64,000 bases of DNA from NCBI GenBank assembly GCA_029244985.1, contig JAQWQD010000013.1, forward strand, positions 1 through 64,000, read 5' to 3'. Positions 29,047-39,981 of this stretch are shown here, in pieces. Position 1 is the stretch's first letter; each line of letters begins with the position of its first letter. The notes under the pieces were generated by a model, which was given only the letters and a program-made list of their open reading frames with translations, had not been told where the DNA came from and searched no databases. This DNA comes from Gammaproteobacteria bacterium (GTDB lineage: Bacteria > Pseudomonadota > Gammaproteobacteria > Pseudomonadales > Pseudohongiellaceae). The position numbers and the translations under genes were made by a program.

Positions 29047-30888
29047 TTGATCGATCAAGTTAACAATCAACAGCCACCAAGCTCGGTACGAAAGTTTTTG
29101 TCTGTTTTTCAATACAGCCGTGTTGCACTTGAAATTGTTTGGAGCACTAGCGCCGCACTTACTCTAGCGATGGCTTTCTCTACGCTTGTTGCTGGAGTTC
29201 TACCAGCTGCCATCGCGTCGGTGGGTGGACTATTCGTCGACGCAGTGGCTTCCGCATTTCAGCAAGATAGTGCAGCCGCTGAACAAGCCCGCGATGATGT
29301 TTTATTCTATGTATTTCTAGAATTGGGACTAGTTGTTCTCATGACAGGAGCTCAACGCCTGAATACTATTTGCCAATCAATTCTTCGGGTGTTGCTCGGA
29401 AATAAGATTAACGTAATGATTTTAGAAAAGGCTTTAACGTTGGAGTTAGCACATTTTGAAGATGCCGAGTACTATGACAAGCTAGTGCGCGCGAGAAGAG
29501 AAGCATCAAGCCGTCCACTTTCTCTGGTGATTAAAACCTTTGATCTTCTCAGGGACTTAATTGCATTAATTACTATTGGTATTTTTCTTTTTCAATTTTC
29601 AGTTTGGGCGGTTGCTCTGCTCGCTGTTGCAGGGATCCCTGCGTTTCTTGCCGAAGCAAAATTTTCAGGTGAAGCCTTTCGGATTCACCGACGCCGATCT
29701 GCAGAAAGGCGGATGCAGATTTATTTGGAAATGGTGTTAACCAGAGAAGATGGTGTTAAAGAAGTAAAACTCTTACAGCTGGGCAAGCTTTTCCTAAAAC
29801 GCTATGTGGATATTTTTCGGAGTATGTATAAAGAAGATAGAAACCTTGTGCTCCGAAGAGGATTCTGGGGTTACGTGCTAGGGCTGCTCGCTAGTTCTGC
29901 TTTCTACTTTGCTTATGGTTGGGTTGGTTTCGCTACGATTGCGGGTGCTATTACTATTGGACAAATGACGATGTACATCGCGCAATTCCGACTGGGGCAG
30001 AATGCAGTCACCAACAGTCTTACTGCGATTAATGGCATGTATGAAGATAATCTTTATTTATCAAACCTTACTGAGTATTTAGAACACAAAGTTCCGGAAC
30101 AAACTGGTACTGAAACTTTAGGATTTGATCGAGATGATGGTATTCGATTTGAAGATGTGAGTTTCTCTTACCCAGGAAGTGAGATACCTGCATTAAATAA
30201 AGTCTCATTACATATTAAGCCTGGGGAATCATTGGCTATTGTTGGAGAAAACGGAAGTGGTAAAACTACTCTTATAAAGTTGTTAACTCGTCTTTACTCG
30301 CCTAGCAAAGGGAGAATATTTCTGGAAGGGCTAGAGCTCAAAGAATGGGACATAGAAACATTAAGACAAAAGATCGGCGTGATATTTCAGGACTTTGCGC
30401 GTTATCAGTTAATTGTGGGTGAAAATATAGGCATAGGCGATGTCGATGAAATTGAAAAAGAACCTTTAATAGAAGAGGCAGCAAAGAAGGGGATGGCTGA
30501 CGTTTTTGTTAGAGATTTGCCAAGATCTTATAAAACTCAGTTGGGTACATGGTTTAAAGATGGCAAAGAACTTTCAGGCGGACAATGGCAGAAGATAGCT
30601 TTGTCTCGAGCCTTCATGCGCAGTAAAGCCGACATCCTCATATTGGATGAACCAACCGCAGCAATTGATGCTAAAGCAGAGGCTGAGATTTTTAGCCATT
30701 TCGGTGATCTTACTGACAACAAGATTTCAATAATTATCTCTCATCGCTTTTCTACAGTTCGCAGGGCTGATCATATAATCGTTTTAGAAAAAGGTGGGAT
30801 ACAGGAAGAAGGAAGCCATAGTGAGTTACTGGATAAAGAAGGGCACTATGCCACACTTTTCCGTCTCCAAGCTCAAGGCTATCAGTAA
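29047..30888 (+). CDS. ABC transporter, fused permease/ATPase (exporter-type half transporter)
   Basis: Walker A GENGSGKTT; signature LSGGQWQKIALSRAF; Walker B ADILILDEPTAAID; N-terminal TM domain; TTG start. Confidence 0.92.
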   Translation: MIDQVNNQQPPSSVRKFLSVFQYSRVALEIVWSTSAALTLAMAFSTLVAGVLPAAIASVGGLFVDAVASAFQQDSAAAEQARDDVLFYVFLELGLVVLMTGAQRLNTICQSILRVLLGNKINVMILEKALTLELAHFEDAEYYDKLVRARREASSRPLSLVIKTFDLLRDLIALITIGIFLFQFSVWAVALLAVAGIPAFLAEAKFSGEAFRIHRRRSAERRMQIYLEMVLTREDGVKEVKLLQLGKLFLKRYVDIFRSMYKEDRNLVLRRGFWGYVLGLLASSAFYFAYGWVGFATIAGAITIGQMTMYIAQFRLGQNAVTNSLTAINGMYEDNLYLSNLTEYLEHKVPEQTGTETLGFDRDDGIRFEDVSFSYPGSEIPALNKVSLHIKPGESLAIVGENGSGKTTLIKLLTRLYSPSKGRIFLEGLELKEWDIETLRQKIGVIFQDFARYQLIVGENIGIGDVDEIEKEPLIEEAAKKGMADVFVRDLPRSYKTQLGTWFKDGKELSGGQWQKIALSRAFMRSKADILILDEPTAAIDAKAEAEIFSHFGDLTDNKISIIISHRFSTVRRADHIIVLEKGGIQEEGSHSELLDKEGHYATLFRLQAQGYQ

Positions 30889-30924
30889 CATAATTGAGCG
30901 ATACCGAGTTTAACGGGAATAAGA

Positions 30925-31032
30925 ATGAAAAGCCCAATTTTGTATTCCGCTGCAGTGCTTATTACATATTTCATTGGTAGAGTTCCATTCGGACCGTTTA
31001 ATACAATCCCCGCAAAAACTACTTTGGATTAG
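30925..31032 (+). CDS. Candidate small hydrophobic peptide (35 aa)
   Basis: ATG ORF MKSPILYSAAVLITYFIGRVPFGPFNTIPAKTTLD*; below the ORF track's apparent size cutoff. Confidence 0.3.
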   Translation: MKSPILYSAAVLITYFIGRVPFGPFNTIPAKTTLD

Positions 31033-31061
31033 AACTAATCAAGAGAAACCGTCGGTCAATT

Positions 31062-31448
31062 ATGAATTCACAAAAACCGCAGCGAGAAAATGCTGGTGAT
31101 TCTACAATTACCCCAGATCTTGCTAAAAGGCCCAACTTCAGTATTCCTTTGAAAAAAATTTCTAGAGCACGTATTCGGCTCATTGTTTGTCTTTGGACAT
31201 TGCCGGTGTACATATTCACCGTCTGGATTTTACTTAGTAATCGACAACCTGTAGATCTGTTCATGTTTTTCTATTTTAGTTTGTGTGCAGCTTTTTGGTT
31301 GGACATGGCGCGGCGAAAATGTCCGGCGTGCTCGCGGCAGTTTTATGTAAAATCCATATTGTTAAATTTGATGTCGCGAAAATGCCTACACTGTGGCTTA
31401 GATATCCGCACCACAATAAGTAATAGTGAAGAGAAACCGATCATCTAG
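31062..31448 (+). CDS. Hypothetical membrane protein with C-terminal zinc-ribbon-like CxxC pair
   Basis: Two hydrophobic segments then CPACSRQFYVKSILLNLMSRKCLHCGLDI. Confidence 0.6.
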   Translation: MNSQKPQRENAGDSTITPDLAKRPNFSIPLKKISRARIRLIVCLWTLPVYIFTVWILLSNRQPVDLFMFFYFSLCAAFWLDMARRKCPACSRQFYVKSILLNLMSRKCLHCGLDIRTTISNSEEKPII

Positions 31449-31626
31449 TGCTTAGTTGGAATGAGCCGACGCAGCTCCTATTAGTTACCATATATGCCAC
31501 ACTCCCTACTTCAAGTATTTCAAAGTCTCATGCTTCTCGATAGTTGTAATTCTCAGGTAGTTTGTTGCAGCTTTTTTTCGAGGGAGCATCTGATACTCTT
31601 CTTGCATTAAGAATTAGGAGAAACAA

Positions 31627-33549
31627 ATGTCATCAGATAGCAGCGATGCGTTTAACAAAGCCTACGCCTTATCTCTTGAAGATCCCGCTGCCTTTTGGGG
31701 ATCCGCGGCCGAAGAGATTGATTGGACAAAAAAGCCCGGTATTGTTTTAGATACTAGTGAAAGTCCTCACGGGCGCTGGTTCGTCGATGGGGAGTTAAAT
31801 ACTTGCTTTAACGCAGTAGATCGACATGTAAAAGCTGGTCGTGGCGATGCTACAGCACTTATCTATGACAGCCCAGTGACTGGTAATACTGTCAAGAAAG
31901 TATCTTTTTCTGAACTTCAGGATAAAACCGCGAAGTTTGCAGGAGTGCTTAAATCTCTCGATGTAAAGAAAGGCGATCGAGTCATTATTTACATGCCTAT
32001 GATTCCAGAGACTGTAATAGCCATGTTGGCATGTGCTCGGATTGGAGCAATCCATGGTGTTGTTTTCGGAGGATTCGCTTCGAATGAATTAGCAGTGCGC
32101 ATAGATGATGCAAAACCAAAAGTAATCGTAACTGCTTCTTGTGGCATCGAAGTAAATCGCATTATCTCTTATATGCCGCTTTTAAATGGAGCGATAGATC
32201 TCGCAACCCATAAGCCAGCATCGGTAATTGTGGCACAGCGACCAGAAGAAGAAGCTAAACTTATTGAAGGCAGAGATATTAATTGGGAATCGGCGATGGC
32301 AACCGCATTGCCAGTAGGTTGCGTAGCACTCAAATCAACAGACCCTTTGTACATACTCTACACATCAGGTACGACTGGCGTTCCGAAGGGTGTTGTTCGA
32401 GATAATGGGGGCCATGCAGTCGCGCTAAATTGGACAATGAAATCCATTTACAATGTCGAAGCAGGTGACGTGTATTGGGCTGCCTCCGATGTGGGATGGG
32501 TGGTAGGTCACTCCTATATTGTCTATGGACCGCTGCTAAAAGGGTGCACTACGATTTTGTTCGAGGGCAAACCCGTTGGCACTCCGGATGCGGGGGTGTT
32601 CTGGCGAGTTATTGCGGAGCATAAAGTGAAGGCAATGTTTACCGCGCCTACTGCTTTTCGTGCTATCAAGAAAGAAGATCCAGATGCCAAGCTATTGCAG
32701 CAGTATGATTTAAGCAATTTCGAAATTTTGTTTCTTGCGGGTGAACGAACCGATCCTGATACATTGTTCTGGGCTCAGGAAAAATTGAGCAAGCCAGTCA
32801 TAGATCATTGGTGGCAAACAGAGACTGGTTGGTCAATTGCAGCAAACTGCATGGGCTATGGAATGATGCCGATAAAAGCTGGTTCGCCAACGAAGCCTGT
32901 GCCAGGTTGGGAGCTCGATGTTCTAGATGAGCAATGCAATTCGCTTCCTGCAGGCGAAGTTGGGGCACTTTGCGGCAAGTTACCTATGCCTCCAGGCTCT
33001 ATGCTGACTCTTTGGAAGGCGCCAGACCGATTCATTGAAAGTTACTTTGTAGAGTTTCCAGGCTATTACAAAACTGCTGACGCCGGTTTCATTGATGAAG
33101 AGGGTTATGTCTTTGTAATGAGTCGTACCGATGACATTATTAATATTGCAGGCCATCGGTTATCAACAGGAGGAATGGAAGAGGTCTTAACCGGCCACCC
33201 TGACGTAGCTGAGAGTGCGGTGATTGGTGTGGCAGATCAACTCAAAGGTCAATTGCCAGTTGGTTTTCTCGTATTGAAATCAGGTGCACTAAAGGAAGAC
33301 GAAGACGTCGTTGCGGAATGTGTAAAATTAGTGCGGGACCAGATAGGCCCGGTCGCATCTTTTAAGCAAGCTGTCATTGTCGACCGCCTGCCTAAAACTC
33401 GATCTGGAAAAATTTTGCGTGGGACCATGCAGAAAATCGCAGACAATGAGGAATATCGGATGCCAGCAACCATTGAGGATCCATTGATACTCGATGAAAT
33501 TGATAAGGCTCTCCAATCTATGGGGTTATCCAGTGCCAGGATCTGTTAG
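31627..33549 (+). CDS. prpE: Propionyl-CoA synthetase / acyl-CoA synthetase (PrpE/ACSS3-like)
   Basis: YTSGTTGVPKGVVRDNGGHAVAL; WWQTETGWSI; KTRSGKILRGTMQKIAD. Confidence 0.92.
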   Translation: MSSDSSDAFNKAYALSLEDPAAFWGSAAEEIDWTKKPGIVLDTSESPHGRWFVDGELNTCFNAVDRHVKAGRGDATALIYDSPVTGNTVKKVSFSELQDKTAKFAGVLKSLDVKKGDRVIIYMPMIPETVIAMLACARIGAIHGVVFGGFASNELAVRIDDAKPKVIVTASCGIEVNRIISYMPLLNGAIDLATHKPASVIVAQRPEEEAKLIEGRDINWESAMATALPVGCVALKSTDPLYILYTSGTTGVPKGVVRDNGGHAVALNWTMKSIYNVEAGDVYWAASDVGWVVGHSYIVYGPLLKGCTTILFEGKPVGTPDAGVFWRVIAEHKVKAMFTAPTAFRAIKKEDPDAKLLQQYDLSNFEILFLAGERTDPDTLFWAQEKLSKPVIDHWWQTETGWSIAANCMGYGMMPIKAGSPTKPVPGWELDVLDEQCNSLPAGEVGALCGKLPMPPGSMLTLWKAPDRFIESYFVEFPGYYKTADAGFIDEEGYVFVMSRTDDIINIAGHRLSTGGMEEVLTGHPDVAESAVIGVADQLKGQLPVGFLVLKSGALKEDEDVVAECVKLVRDQIGPVASFKQAVIVDRLPKTRSGKILRGTMQKIADNEEYRMPATIEDPLILDEIDKALQSMGLSSARIC

Positions 33550-33623
33550 GTTTCAGTACCTACATTCAATGTTGACTTAGCATTAAGATTTTTGGATCAA
33601 TCGCTATCACCCCTATCTCATTG

Positions 33624-33640
33624 GGCTTCCATAGGAAGCC
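33624..33640. terminator. Inverted repeat between prpE and gltD
   Basis: ggcttcc-ata-ggaagcc perfect 7-bp stem, no clear T-run. Confidence 0.35.
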
Positions 33641-33716
33641 ATCTGGCAAAGAGGGAGAGGAAAATGAACAACTGCAGGGAGTGTTTTTGTAAGGCCCAGT
33701 ATTATTTGGTAAGTAT

Positions 33717-35153
33717 TTAGATTTCCAAAAATTTGTTTATATTGTCAGCAACCAATCGACCTTCATCAATGGCACGAACAACTAATGATTGCCCACGACG
33801 GCAGTCGCCAGCAGCGAAAATTTTCTCGTGAGATGTAAGAAAACTCCCATAGTCAGCTTTGTAGTTGGAACGCAGATCTAGCTCCAGGCCAAATGGTTCA
33901 CTTACATAATGCTCTGGGCCAAGGAATCCCATTGAGAGAAATATTAGATCAGCCTCCCAGAATTTTTCTGTTCCTTCGACAGGCTGGAATTCAGAATCAA
34001 CTCCGATTGTGTTAATGCCAAGGAGCTTGCCTGAATCATTCCGAACAAATTCCTTGCCCGAAATCGAATAAACTCTCGGGTCCTGGCCATCTCGTGCGGC
34101 TGCTTCTTCGTGACCATAGTCCACGCGAAAAATTAAAGGCCAGGTAGGCCATGGATTATTATTGCTTCGATCTTCCGGCGGTTTCGGCATGATTTCAAAA
34201 TTCACTAACGACTTGCAACCGTGACGCAAAGATGTGCCTATGCAGTCAGTGCCGGTGTCACCGCCCCCGATAACAATAACTTTTTTGTCTTTGGCATCAA
34301 TATAATCATCATTTTCTAGGTTTGAATCTAAAAGGCTCTTAGTATTCTTAAGCAAAAATTCCATTGCGAAGTGCACACCGTCGCCTTCACGCCCTGGAAT
34401 TGGTAAATCGCGAGGACTAGTGGCGCCGGTCGCAAGTAGAACAGCGTCAAAATCCCTAAGTAGCTGATCAGTCGCAATTGCATTGTCACCATTTCCACCC
34501 ACGTCAGCATTAACGATGAAATTAATGCCTTCATCCTTCAATAGATTAATCCGCCTATCTACTACGCCTTTATCCAATTTCATATTTGGAATGCCGTACA
34601 TCAATAGTCCACCAACGCGATCATCACGCTCATAGACAGTGACTTCATGTCCCGCCAGATTGAGTTGCGCTGCAGCAGCCAGTCCAGCGGGACCCGACCC
34701 CACAACGGCGACTGTTTTTCCCGAGCGGAAATGTGGTGGCTTTGCAACGATCCAACCTTCTTCGAAGCCTTTGTCGGCGATTGCGCACTCGATGTTTTTG
34801 ATAGTGACAGCAGGTTCATGAATCCCTAATACGCAGGCGCCTTCACAAGGAGCTGGACAAACTCGACCTGTAAACTCAGGGAAATTATTAGTTTTGTGTA
34901 AACGATCTAACGCTTCCTGCCAGCGCTTGTTATAAACTAGATCATTCCATTCGGGAATCAGATTATAAACCGGGCAACCTTCTTCAGATTGGCAGAAAGG
35001 AACGCCACAATCCATGCAGCGTGCGCCTTGATTGGCGAGATGTTCTTCATGATGATCTGTGTAGATTTCTTTGAAATCAATCAAACGCTCCATCGCATCG
35101 CGATAAGGCTCAGTCTTGCGTTCAAATTCCTTAAATCCAGTGGGCTTGCCCAT
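33717..35153 (-). CDS. gltD: Glutamate synthase small subunit
   Basis: [46 protein letters not shown]-type end; downstream of gltB. Confidence 0.95.
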   Translation of the reverse strand: MGKPTGFKEFERKTEPYRDAMERLIDFKEIYTDHHEEHLANQGARCMDCGVPFCQSEEGCPVYNLIPEWNDLVYNKRWQEALDRLHKTNNFPEFTGRVCPAPCEGACVLGIHEPAVTIKNIECAIADKGFEEGWIVAKPPHFRSGKTVAVVGSGPAGLAAAAQLNLAGHEVTVYERDDRVGGLLMYGIPNMKLDKGVVDRRINLLKDEGINFIVNADVGGNGDNAIATDQLLRDFDAVLLATGATSPRDLPIPGREGDGVHFAMEFLLKNTKSLLDSNLENDDYIDAKDKKVIVIGGGDTGTDCIGTSLRHGCKSLVNFEIMPKPPEDRSNNNPWPTWPLIFRVDYGHEEAAARDGQDPRVYSISGKEFVRNDSGKLLGINTIGVDSEFQPVEGTEKFWEADLIFLSMGFLGPEHYVSEPFGLELDLRSNYKADYGSFLTSHEKIFAAGDCRRGQSLVVRAIDEGRLVADNINKFLEI

Positions 35154-35195
35154 CTTTAATCCTACTTTCCCTTGCCTACATCTCGATCGTTGCAA

Positions 35196-38100
35196 TTATG
35201 CAGCTGTATCTGCCGCCTGTTCTTCCAAAACGCGTTTGTAATCCTTAGGCATAACTTTTACAAATTGCCCCAATGCTGACTCCCAGTCATCCAATACTGA
35301 TTTAGCAACTGTTGAACCAGTGTAATCAAGATGATTTTTAATTAACGATTTTAACCGCAATATGTCATTAGCTGCGGAGACAGATTCCAATTCAAAAGTT
35401 TCCTTATTACATTGTTTGGGGAATGCGCCTTCAGGGTCCCATACAAATGCGGTGCCACCACTCATGCCAGCACCAAAGTTACGGCCAGTGTTACCCAAAA
35501 CGACAACAGAGCCACCAGTCATATATTCACATCCGTGATCACCAATACCTTCTATCACTGCACTTGCGCCACTGTTTCGCACAGCAAAACGTTCGGCAGC
35601 GATGCCACGGATATAGGCTTCTCCACTAGTGGCTCCATACAAAATAACATTGCCTGCAATGATGTTCTCTTCTGCCTTAAAAGAACTTTGTTTTGGTGGG
35701 TAGATTATAATTTTTCCGCCGGATAAGCCTTTGCCCACATAATCATTGGCGTCGCCTTCGACAGTGAGGCTTATGCCCTTAGCTAGCCAGGCGCCTAATG
35801 ATTGGCCAGCGGATCCAGTGAATTTAATATTGATTGTGTCATCCGGCAGCATTTCTGCCTTCCATTTCTTCGCTACTTCATTAGAGAGCATGGTGCCCAC
35901 CACACGATTAGTGTTAATAATTTCATGCTCAATGAAAACTTTTTCGCCGGATTCCAATGCAGGTTGTGCTAATCGAATTAATTCATTATCCAATGCTTTG
36001 TCTAAACCATGGTCTTGCGCCTTACTGCAAAAAAAACCTGTATCATTAAAAATTACTTGTGCGGGTTCTAGCATCGAACTTAAATCTAAGCCACTAGCTT
36101 TCCAGTGCTCTATCGCATCATTGGTATCCAATAAATCAACACGACCTATCATCTCATTGACTGTCTTTAGCCCTAGTTCCGCCATGATGTTGCGCATTTC
36201 TTCGGCCACCATGAATAAATAGTTGACTACATGCTCAGGCTTGCCTTTAAACTTCTTGCGCAATTCTGGATCTTGTGTGGCGATGCCTACCGGGCAAGTA
36301 TTCAAATGACACTTACGCATCATTATGCAGCCGAGCGTAATTAAAGGGGCGGTTGCAAAACCATATTCTTCAGCACCTAACAACGTTGCTATGGCAATAT
36401 CGCGGCCAGTTTTCAATTGGCCATCAGTTTGCAACACAACTCGTGATCTTAAGTTATTCATTACTAAAGTCTGGTGAGTTTCTGCGATACCAAGCTCCCA
36501 TGGCAGTCCTGCGTGTTTTATTGATGTCAACGGTGAGGCGCCGGTGCCGCCATCATGACCAGAAATCACCAAGTGGTCTGTTTTCGCTTTGGTTACACCT
36601 GCAGCAATAGTTCCAACACCAATCTCAGAAACAAGTTTCACGCTTATGCGTGCTTCGCGATTTGCATTCTTTAGATCATGGATAAGTTGGGCAATATCTT
36701 CGATGGAGTAAATATCATGGTGTGGAGGTGGACTAATAAGTCCTACGCCAGGAGTAGAATGGCGAATGCGTGCAATGTTTTTGTCTACCTTTCCACCCGG
36801 AAGCTCGCCGCCTTCACCAGGCTTCGCGCCTTGTGCAATCTTAATCTGTAACTCGTCAGCATTGGTTAGATACCAAGCCGTAACTCCAAATCTACCTGAC
36901 GCCACTTGTTTAATCGCAGAGCGCTTAGAATCGCCATTGGGCAACGGATCAAATCGTGCAGGATCTTCACCGCCTTCTCCAGTGTTTGATTTCCCACCGA
37001 GCCGGTTCATTGCGATCGCCAGAGATTCGTGACTTTCCTCGGAGATTGACCCAAAGCTCATAGCACCTGTTGCAAAGCGTTTTACAATTTCGCTTGCAGG
37101 CTCTACGTCATCAATAGAGATGGCTTTATTAATATCAGTACGAAAATTCAGCAACCCTCGAAAGGCGCAGTGACGGGTTGCCTCTTCATTAGTATGCTTA
37201 GCAAAGGCGTCATAGGCTTCGACATTGTTGTTACGCGCTGCTATCTGCAAGTTGAAAATACTGTTCGGATTCCACATATGCATGTCGCCGCCGATGCGCC
37301 AGTGAAAATCGCCGGGGTTATTCAGAACCGGAATGAGCTCACTTTCTTTGGTAGGGAATCCAATACTATGACGACGATTCGACTCTTCAATTAGCACATC
37401 GAAGTTAATACCTTGAACACGACTAGCGGTCCCCACAAAACACCTATTGATAATCTCATCTGCCAGACCAACCGCTTCGAAAATTTGCGCACCTTTATAT
37501 GACTGCAAAGTAGAGATGCCCATCTTGGCCATAACTTTGAGCATTCCTTTAGATACACCTTTCTTGTAGGCTGCAACTAACATGTCTTCATCAGAGTATT
37601 TATCACCTAACAACCCTTCTTTGTTTGCTTGCCATAGGGCTTCAAAGGCTAGATAAGGATTGATTGCATCTGCACCATAACCAGTTAGCAAACAATGATG
37701 GTGAACTTCTCTTGCCTCGCCGGTTTCTAAAATAATACCAATCTGTGCGCGCTGTTCCTGCTGAACTAAGTGGTGATGAACGGCACCACAAGCAATAAGC
37801 GCACTGAGCGGAATATGGGCTTTAGAAGTAAGGCGATCGGTAAGAACTATAAATGAATAGCCGGCAGCGATCGCTTGAGTCGCTTCAATGCAGATTCGAT
37901 CGATGGCATTGGCATATCCATTGTCTTCCGTTGCAGTATAAGTGATGTCAATTTCTTGGGAACGCATTCCCTGGTAATCCATATATTTTATGTCAGCTAA
38001 TTGTTGGTTAGATAAAATCGGATGTTCTAGGTTTAATCGATGTGCTTGGCCAGGCGTTGATTCTAATAGATTTCCTTCTGGGCCAATAAAACAACGTAGG

Positions 38101-39755
38101 CTCATTACTACTTCTTCGCGAATCGAATCGATCGGAGGATTGGTTACTTGCGCAAAGAGTTGTTTGAAATAGTCGTAGATCATGCGTGGCTTGTCAGACA
38201 AACAAGCTAGCGCAGAATCATTTCCCATGGAGCCCAGCGGATCTCTCGCTTCTGTAACTAGAGGAATTAGCATGAACTGCATAGTTTCAGTGGTGTAGCC
38301 GAACGCTTGCATTCGACGCAAGGTGTTGCTTGAATCTAATGAATGAGCAATATTGCTAGAGCTTATATTATTTAAGGAAACTTTTTGATCACTTATCCAT
38401 TCGCCATAGGGTCGTTTGTTACAAATAATTTGTTTCAGTTCTTCATCAGGAACTAAGCGACCCTGATCGAAATCCAGTAGAAACATTCTGCCCGGTTGTA
38501 GACGACCTTTTTCTTTCACATTAGCGGGGTCGACCCCGATGACCCCTACTTCAGAAGCCATGATGCATTTGTCATCATGAGTAATGTAATAACGACTTGG
38601 TCTAAGCCCATTGCGATCAAGCACGGCTCCAATATATTGACCATCAGAAAAGACAATCGAGGCTGGTCCATCCCAGGGTTCCATTAGTGCAGAGTGGTAT
38701 TCATAAAAATCTTTCTTTCCCTGCGCCATATTGACGTCGGATTGCCAAGCTTCAGGAATCATCATCATGGTTGCTTCCGCGAGAGATCGACCAGAGAGTA
38801 GTAAGAATTCCAAAACTGCATCGAAGCTACCTGAGTCGGAGAGGTCGCCATCAATCACCGGGAAAATATCGCCGAGTTTATCGCCAAAGACATCAGTTGC
38901 AACTTTTCCCTGGCGTGCGACCATGGCGTTAACGTTGCCTCGCAAAGTATTAATTTCACCGTTATGACTCATAAAGCGATTTGGTTGCGCTCGATCCCAG
39001 GATGGGAAAGTGTTAGTGCTAAAACGTGAATGCACCATAGCTAAGTGAGTCGCAAAATCTTTGTTGGTTAGGTCATTATAAAAAGGAAACAACTGCCCTG
39101 GTGTAAGCATGCCTTTATAAACAATTACTTTAGTTGAAAGGCTGCAGGCATAAACTTGTTTTCTCTCCGTCAATGATTCGTCATTGCGTAGAATGTGGGT
39201 AAATCGTTTTCGGATGATATAGATGACTCGTTCAAATTCATCATGAGCGAGGCCATTTGCCGCTGCGATGAATAGCTGAGTGATAAATGGTTGAGCCATA
39301 CGCGCAGCCGGGCCGACATCGGCTGCGTCGGCGTTCGTTGGGACTTCGCGCCAACCCAGCAAGTGCTGTCCCTCTTCCTTAATGATCTTGCTTATGGTTT
39401 CCTGGCATCGATCTCTTTCTCCCTCTATCTGGGGTAGAAAAATATTGCCTACAGCATATTGACCAGGGTTAATTTCAGCATTGAAGGCTTCTTTCGCGGT
39501 CTTCTGAAAAAAGTCGTGGGGTAAGGCCATGAGAATGCCAGCGCCGTCACCGGTATTTGCTTCAAAACCGCAACCACCGCGGTGATCCATTCTAGAATTC
39601 AAGTGGTACGCATCCAGCATGATTTGGTGGCTGGGTTGACCCTTAATATTAGCGACAAAGCCTACACCACAGGAATCTTTTTCCATGGAAGGGTCGTAGA
39701 GTCCGGTCTTTTCGGGAAAACCAAACTTCAACGGCAATTTTTTCATGTCGTTCAT
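35196..39755 (-). CDS. gltB: Glutamate synthase large subunit
   Basis: KDSCGVGFVANIKG (N-terminal Cys amidotransferase); FATGAMSFGSISEESHESLAIAMNRLGGKSNTGEGGED; CHLNTCPVGIATQ; C-terminal GXGXG region. Confidence 0.97.
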   Translation of the reverse strand: MNDMKKLPLKFGFPEKTGLYDPSMEKDSCGVGFVANIKGQPSHQIMLDAYHLNSRMDHRGGCGFEANTGDGAGILMALPHDFFQKTAKEAFNAEINPGQYAVGNIFLPQIEGERDRCQETISKIIKEEGQHLLGWREVPTNADAADVGPAARMAQPFITQLFIAAANGLAHDEFERVIYIIRKRFTHILRNDESLTERKQVYACSLSTKVIVYKGMLTPGQLFPFYNDLTNKDFATHLAMVHSRFSTNTFPSWDRAQPNRFMSHNGEINTLRGNVNAMVARQGKVATDVFGDKLGDIFPVIDGDLSDSGSFDAVLEFLLLSGRSLAEATMMMIPEAWQSDVNMAQGKKDFYEYHSALMEPWDGPASIVFSDGQYIGAVLDRNGLRPSRYYITHDDKCIMASEVGVIGVDPANVKEKGRLQPGRMFLLDFDQGRLVPDEELKQIICNKRPYGEWISDQKVSLNNISSSNIAHSLDSSNTLRRMQAFGYTTETMQFMLIPLVTEARDPLGSMGNDSALACLSDKPRMIYDYFKQLFAQVTNPPIDSIREEVVMSLRCFIGPEGNLLESTPGQAHRLNLEHPILSNQQLADIKYMDYQGMRSQEIDITYTATEDNGYANAIDRICIEATQAIAAGYSFIVLTDRLTSKAHIPLSALIACGAVHHHLVQQEQRAQIGIILETGEAREVHHHCLLTGYGADAINPYLAFEALWQANKEGLLGDKYSDEDMLVAAYKKGVSKGMLKVMAKMGISTLQSYKGAQIFEAVGLADEIINRCFVGTASRVQGINFDVLIEESNRRHSIGFPTKESELIPVLNNPGDFHWRIGGDMHMWNPNSIFNLQIAARNNNVEAYDAFAKHTNEEATRHCAFRGLLNFRTDINKAISIDDVEPASEIVKRFATGAMSFGSISEESHESLAIAMNRLGGKSNTGEGGEDPARFDPLPNGDSKRSAIKQVASGRFGVTAWYLTNADELQIKIAQGAKPGEGGELPGGKVDKNIARIRHSTPGVGLISPPPHHDIYSIEDIAQLIHDLKNANREARISVKLVSEIGVGTIAAGVTKAKTDHLVISGHDGGTGASPLTSIKHAGLPWELGIAETHQTLVMNNLRSRVVLQTDGQLKTGRDIAIATLLGAEEYGFATAPLITLGCIMMRKCHLNTCPVGIATQDPELRKKFKGKPEHVVNYLFMVAEEMRNIMAELGLKTVNEMIGRVDLLDTNDAIEHWKASGLDLSSMLEPAQVIFNDTGFFCSKAQDHGLDKALDNELIRLAQPALESGEKVFIEHEIINTNRVVGTMLSNEVAKKWKAEMLPDDTINIKFTGSAGQSLGAWLAKGISLTVEGDANDYVGKGLSGGKIIIYPPKQSSFKAEENIIAGNVILYGATSGEAYIRGIAAERFAVRNSGASAVIEGIGDHGCEYMTGGSVVVLGNTGRNFGAGMSGGTAFVWDPEGAFPKQCNKETFELESVSAANDILRLKSLIKNHLDYTGSTVAKSVLDDWESALGQFVKVMPKDYKRVLEEQAADTAA

Positions 39756-39935
39756 TATGATAAGAGTCTCACACTTGTTTCGTGATTCAGTTCTTCCTGT
39801 TTAGCCATGCTGCAAACTCGAATTTTCATCCGGTATTTCCCTCCCCGGTAATGGCATTGCCCCTCGGGTTGGTAGGCGTAACGCTGCTGAATCTTACCTG
39901 ATAGGACTTGGCGAATAACTTGTTTCTCACTCCGA

Positions 39936-39981
39936 ATTTTGTGCTTAGTTGAGCTCAAATTTTGTGCTTAGTTGAGCTCAA
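39936..39981. repeat. Perfect 23-bp tandem duplication upstream of gltB
   Basis: attttgtgcttagttgagctcaa x2 (39936-39958, 39959-39981). Confidence 0.9.

Noticed and set aside
35746-36222. 158-aa plus-strand ORF
   Set aside because: Antisense within gltB; shadow ORF.
39755-39958. 67-aa minus-strand ORF ending at the gltB start
   Set aside because: Starts inside the 23-bp tandem repeat, low-complexity basic sequence, no SD; probably leader DNA of gltB.
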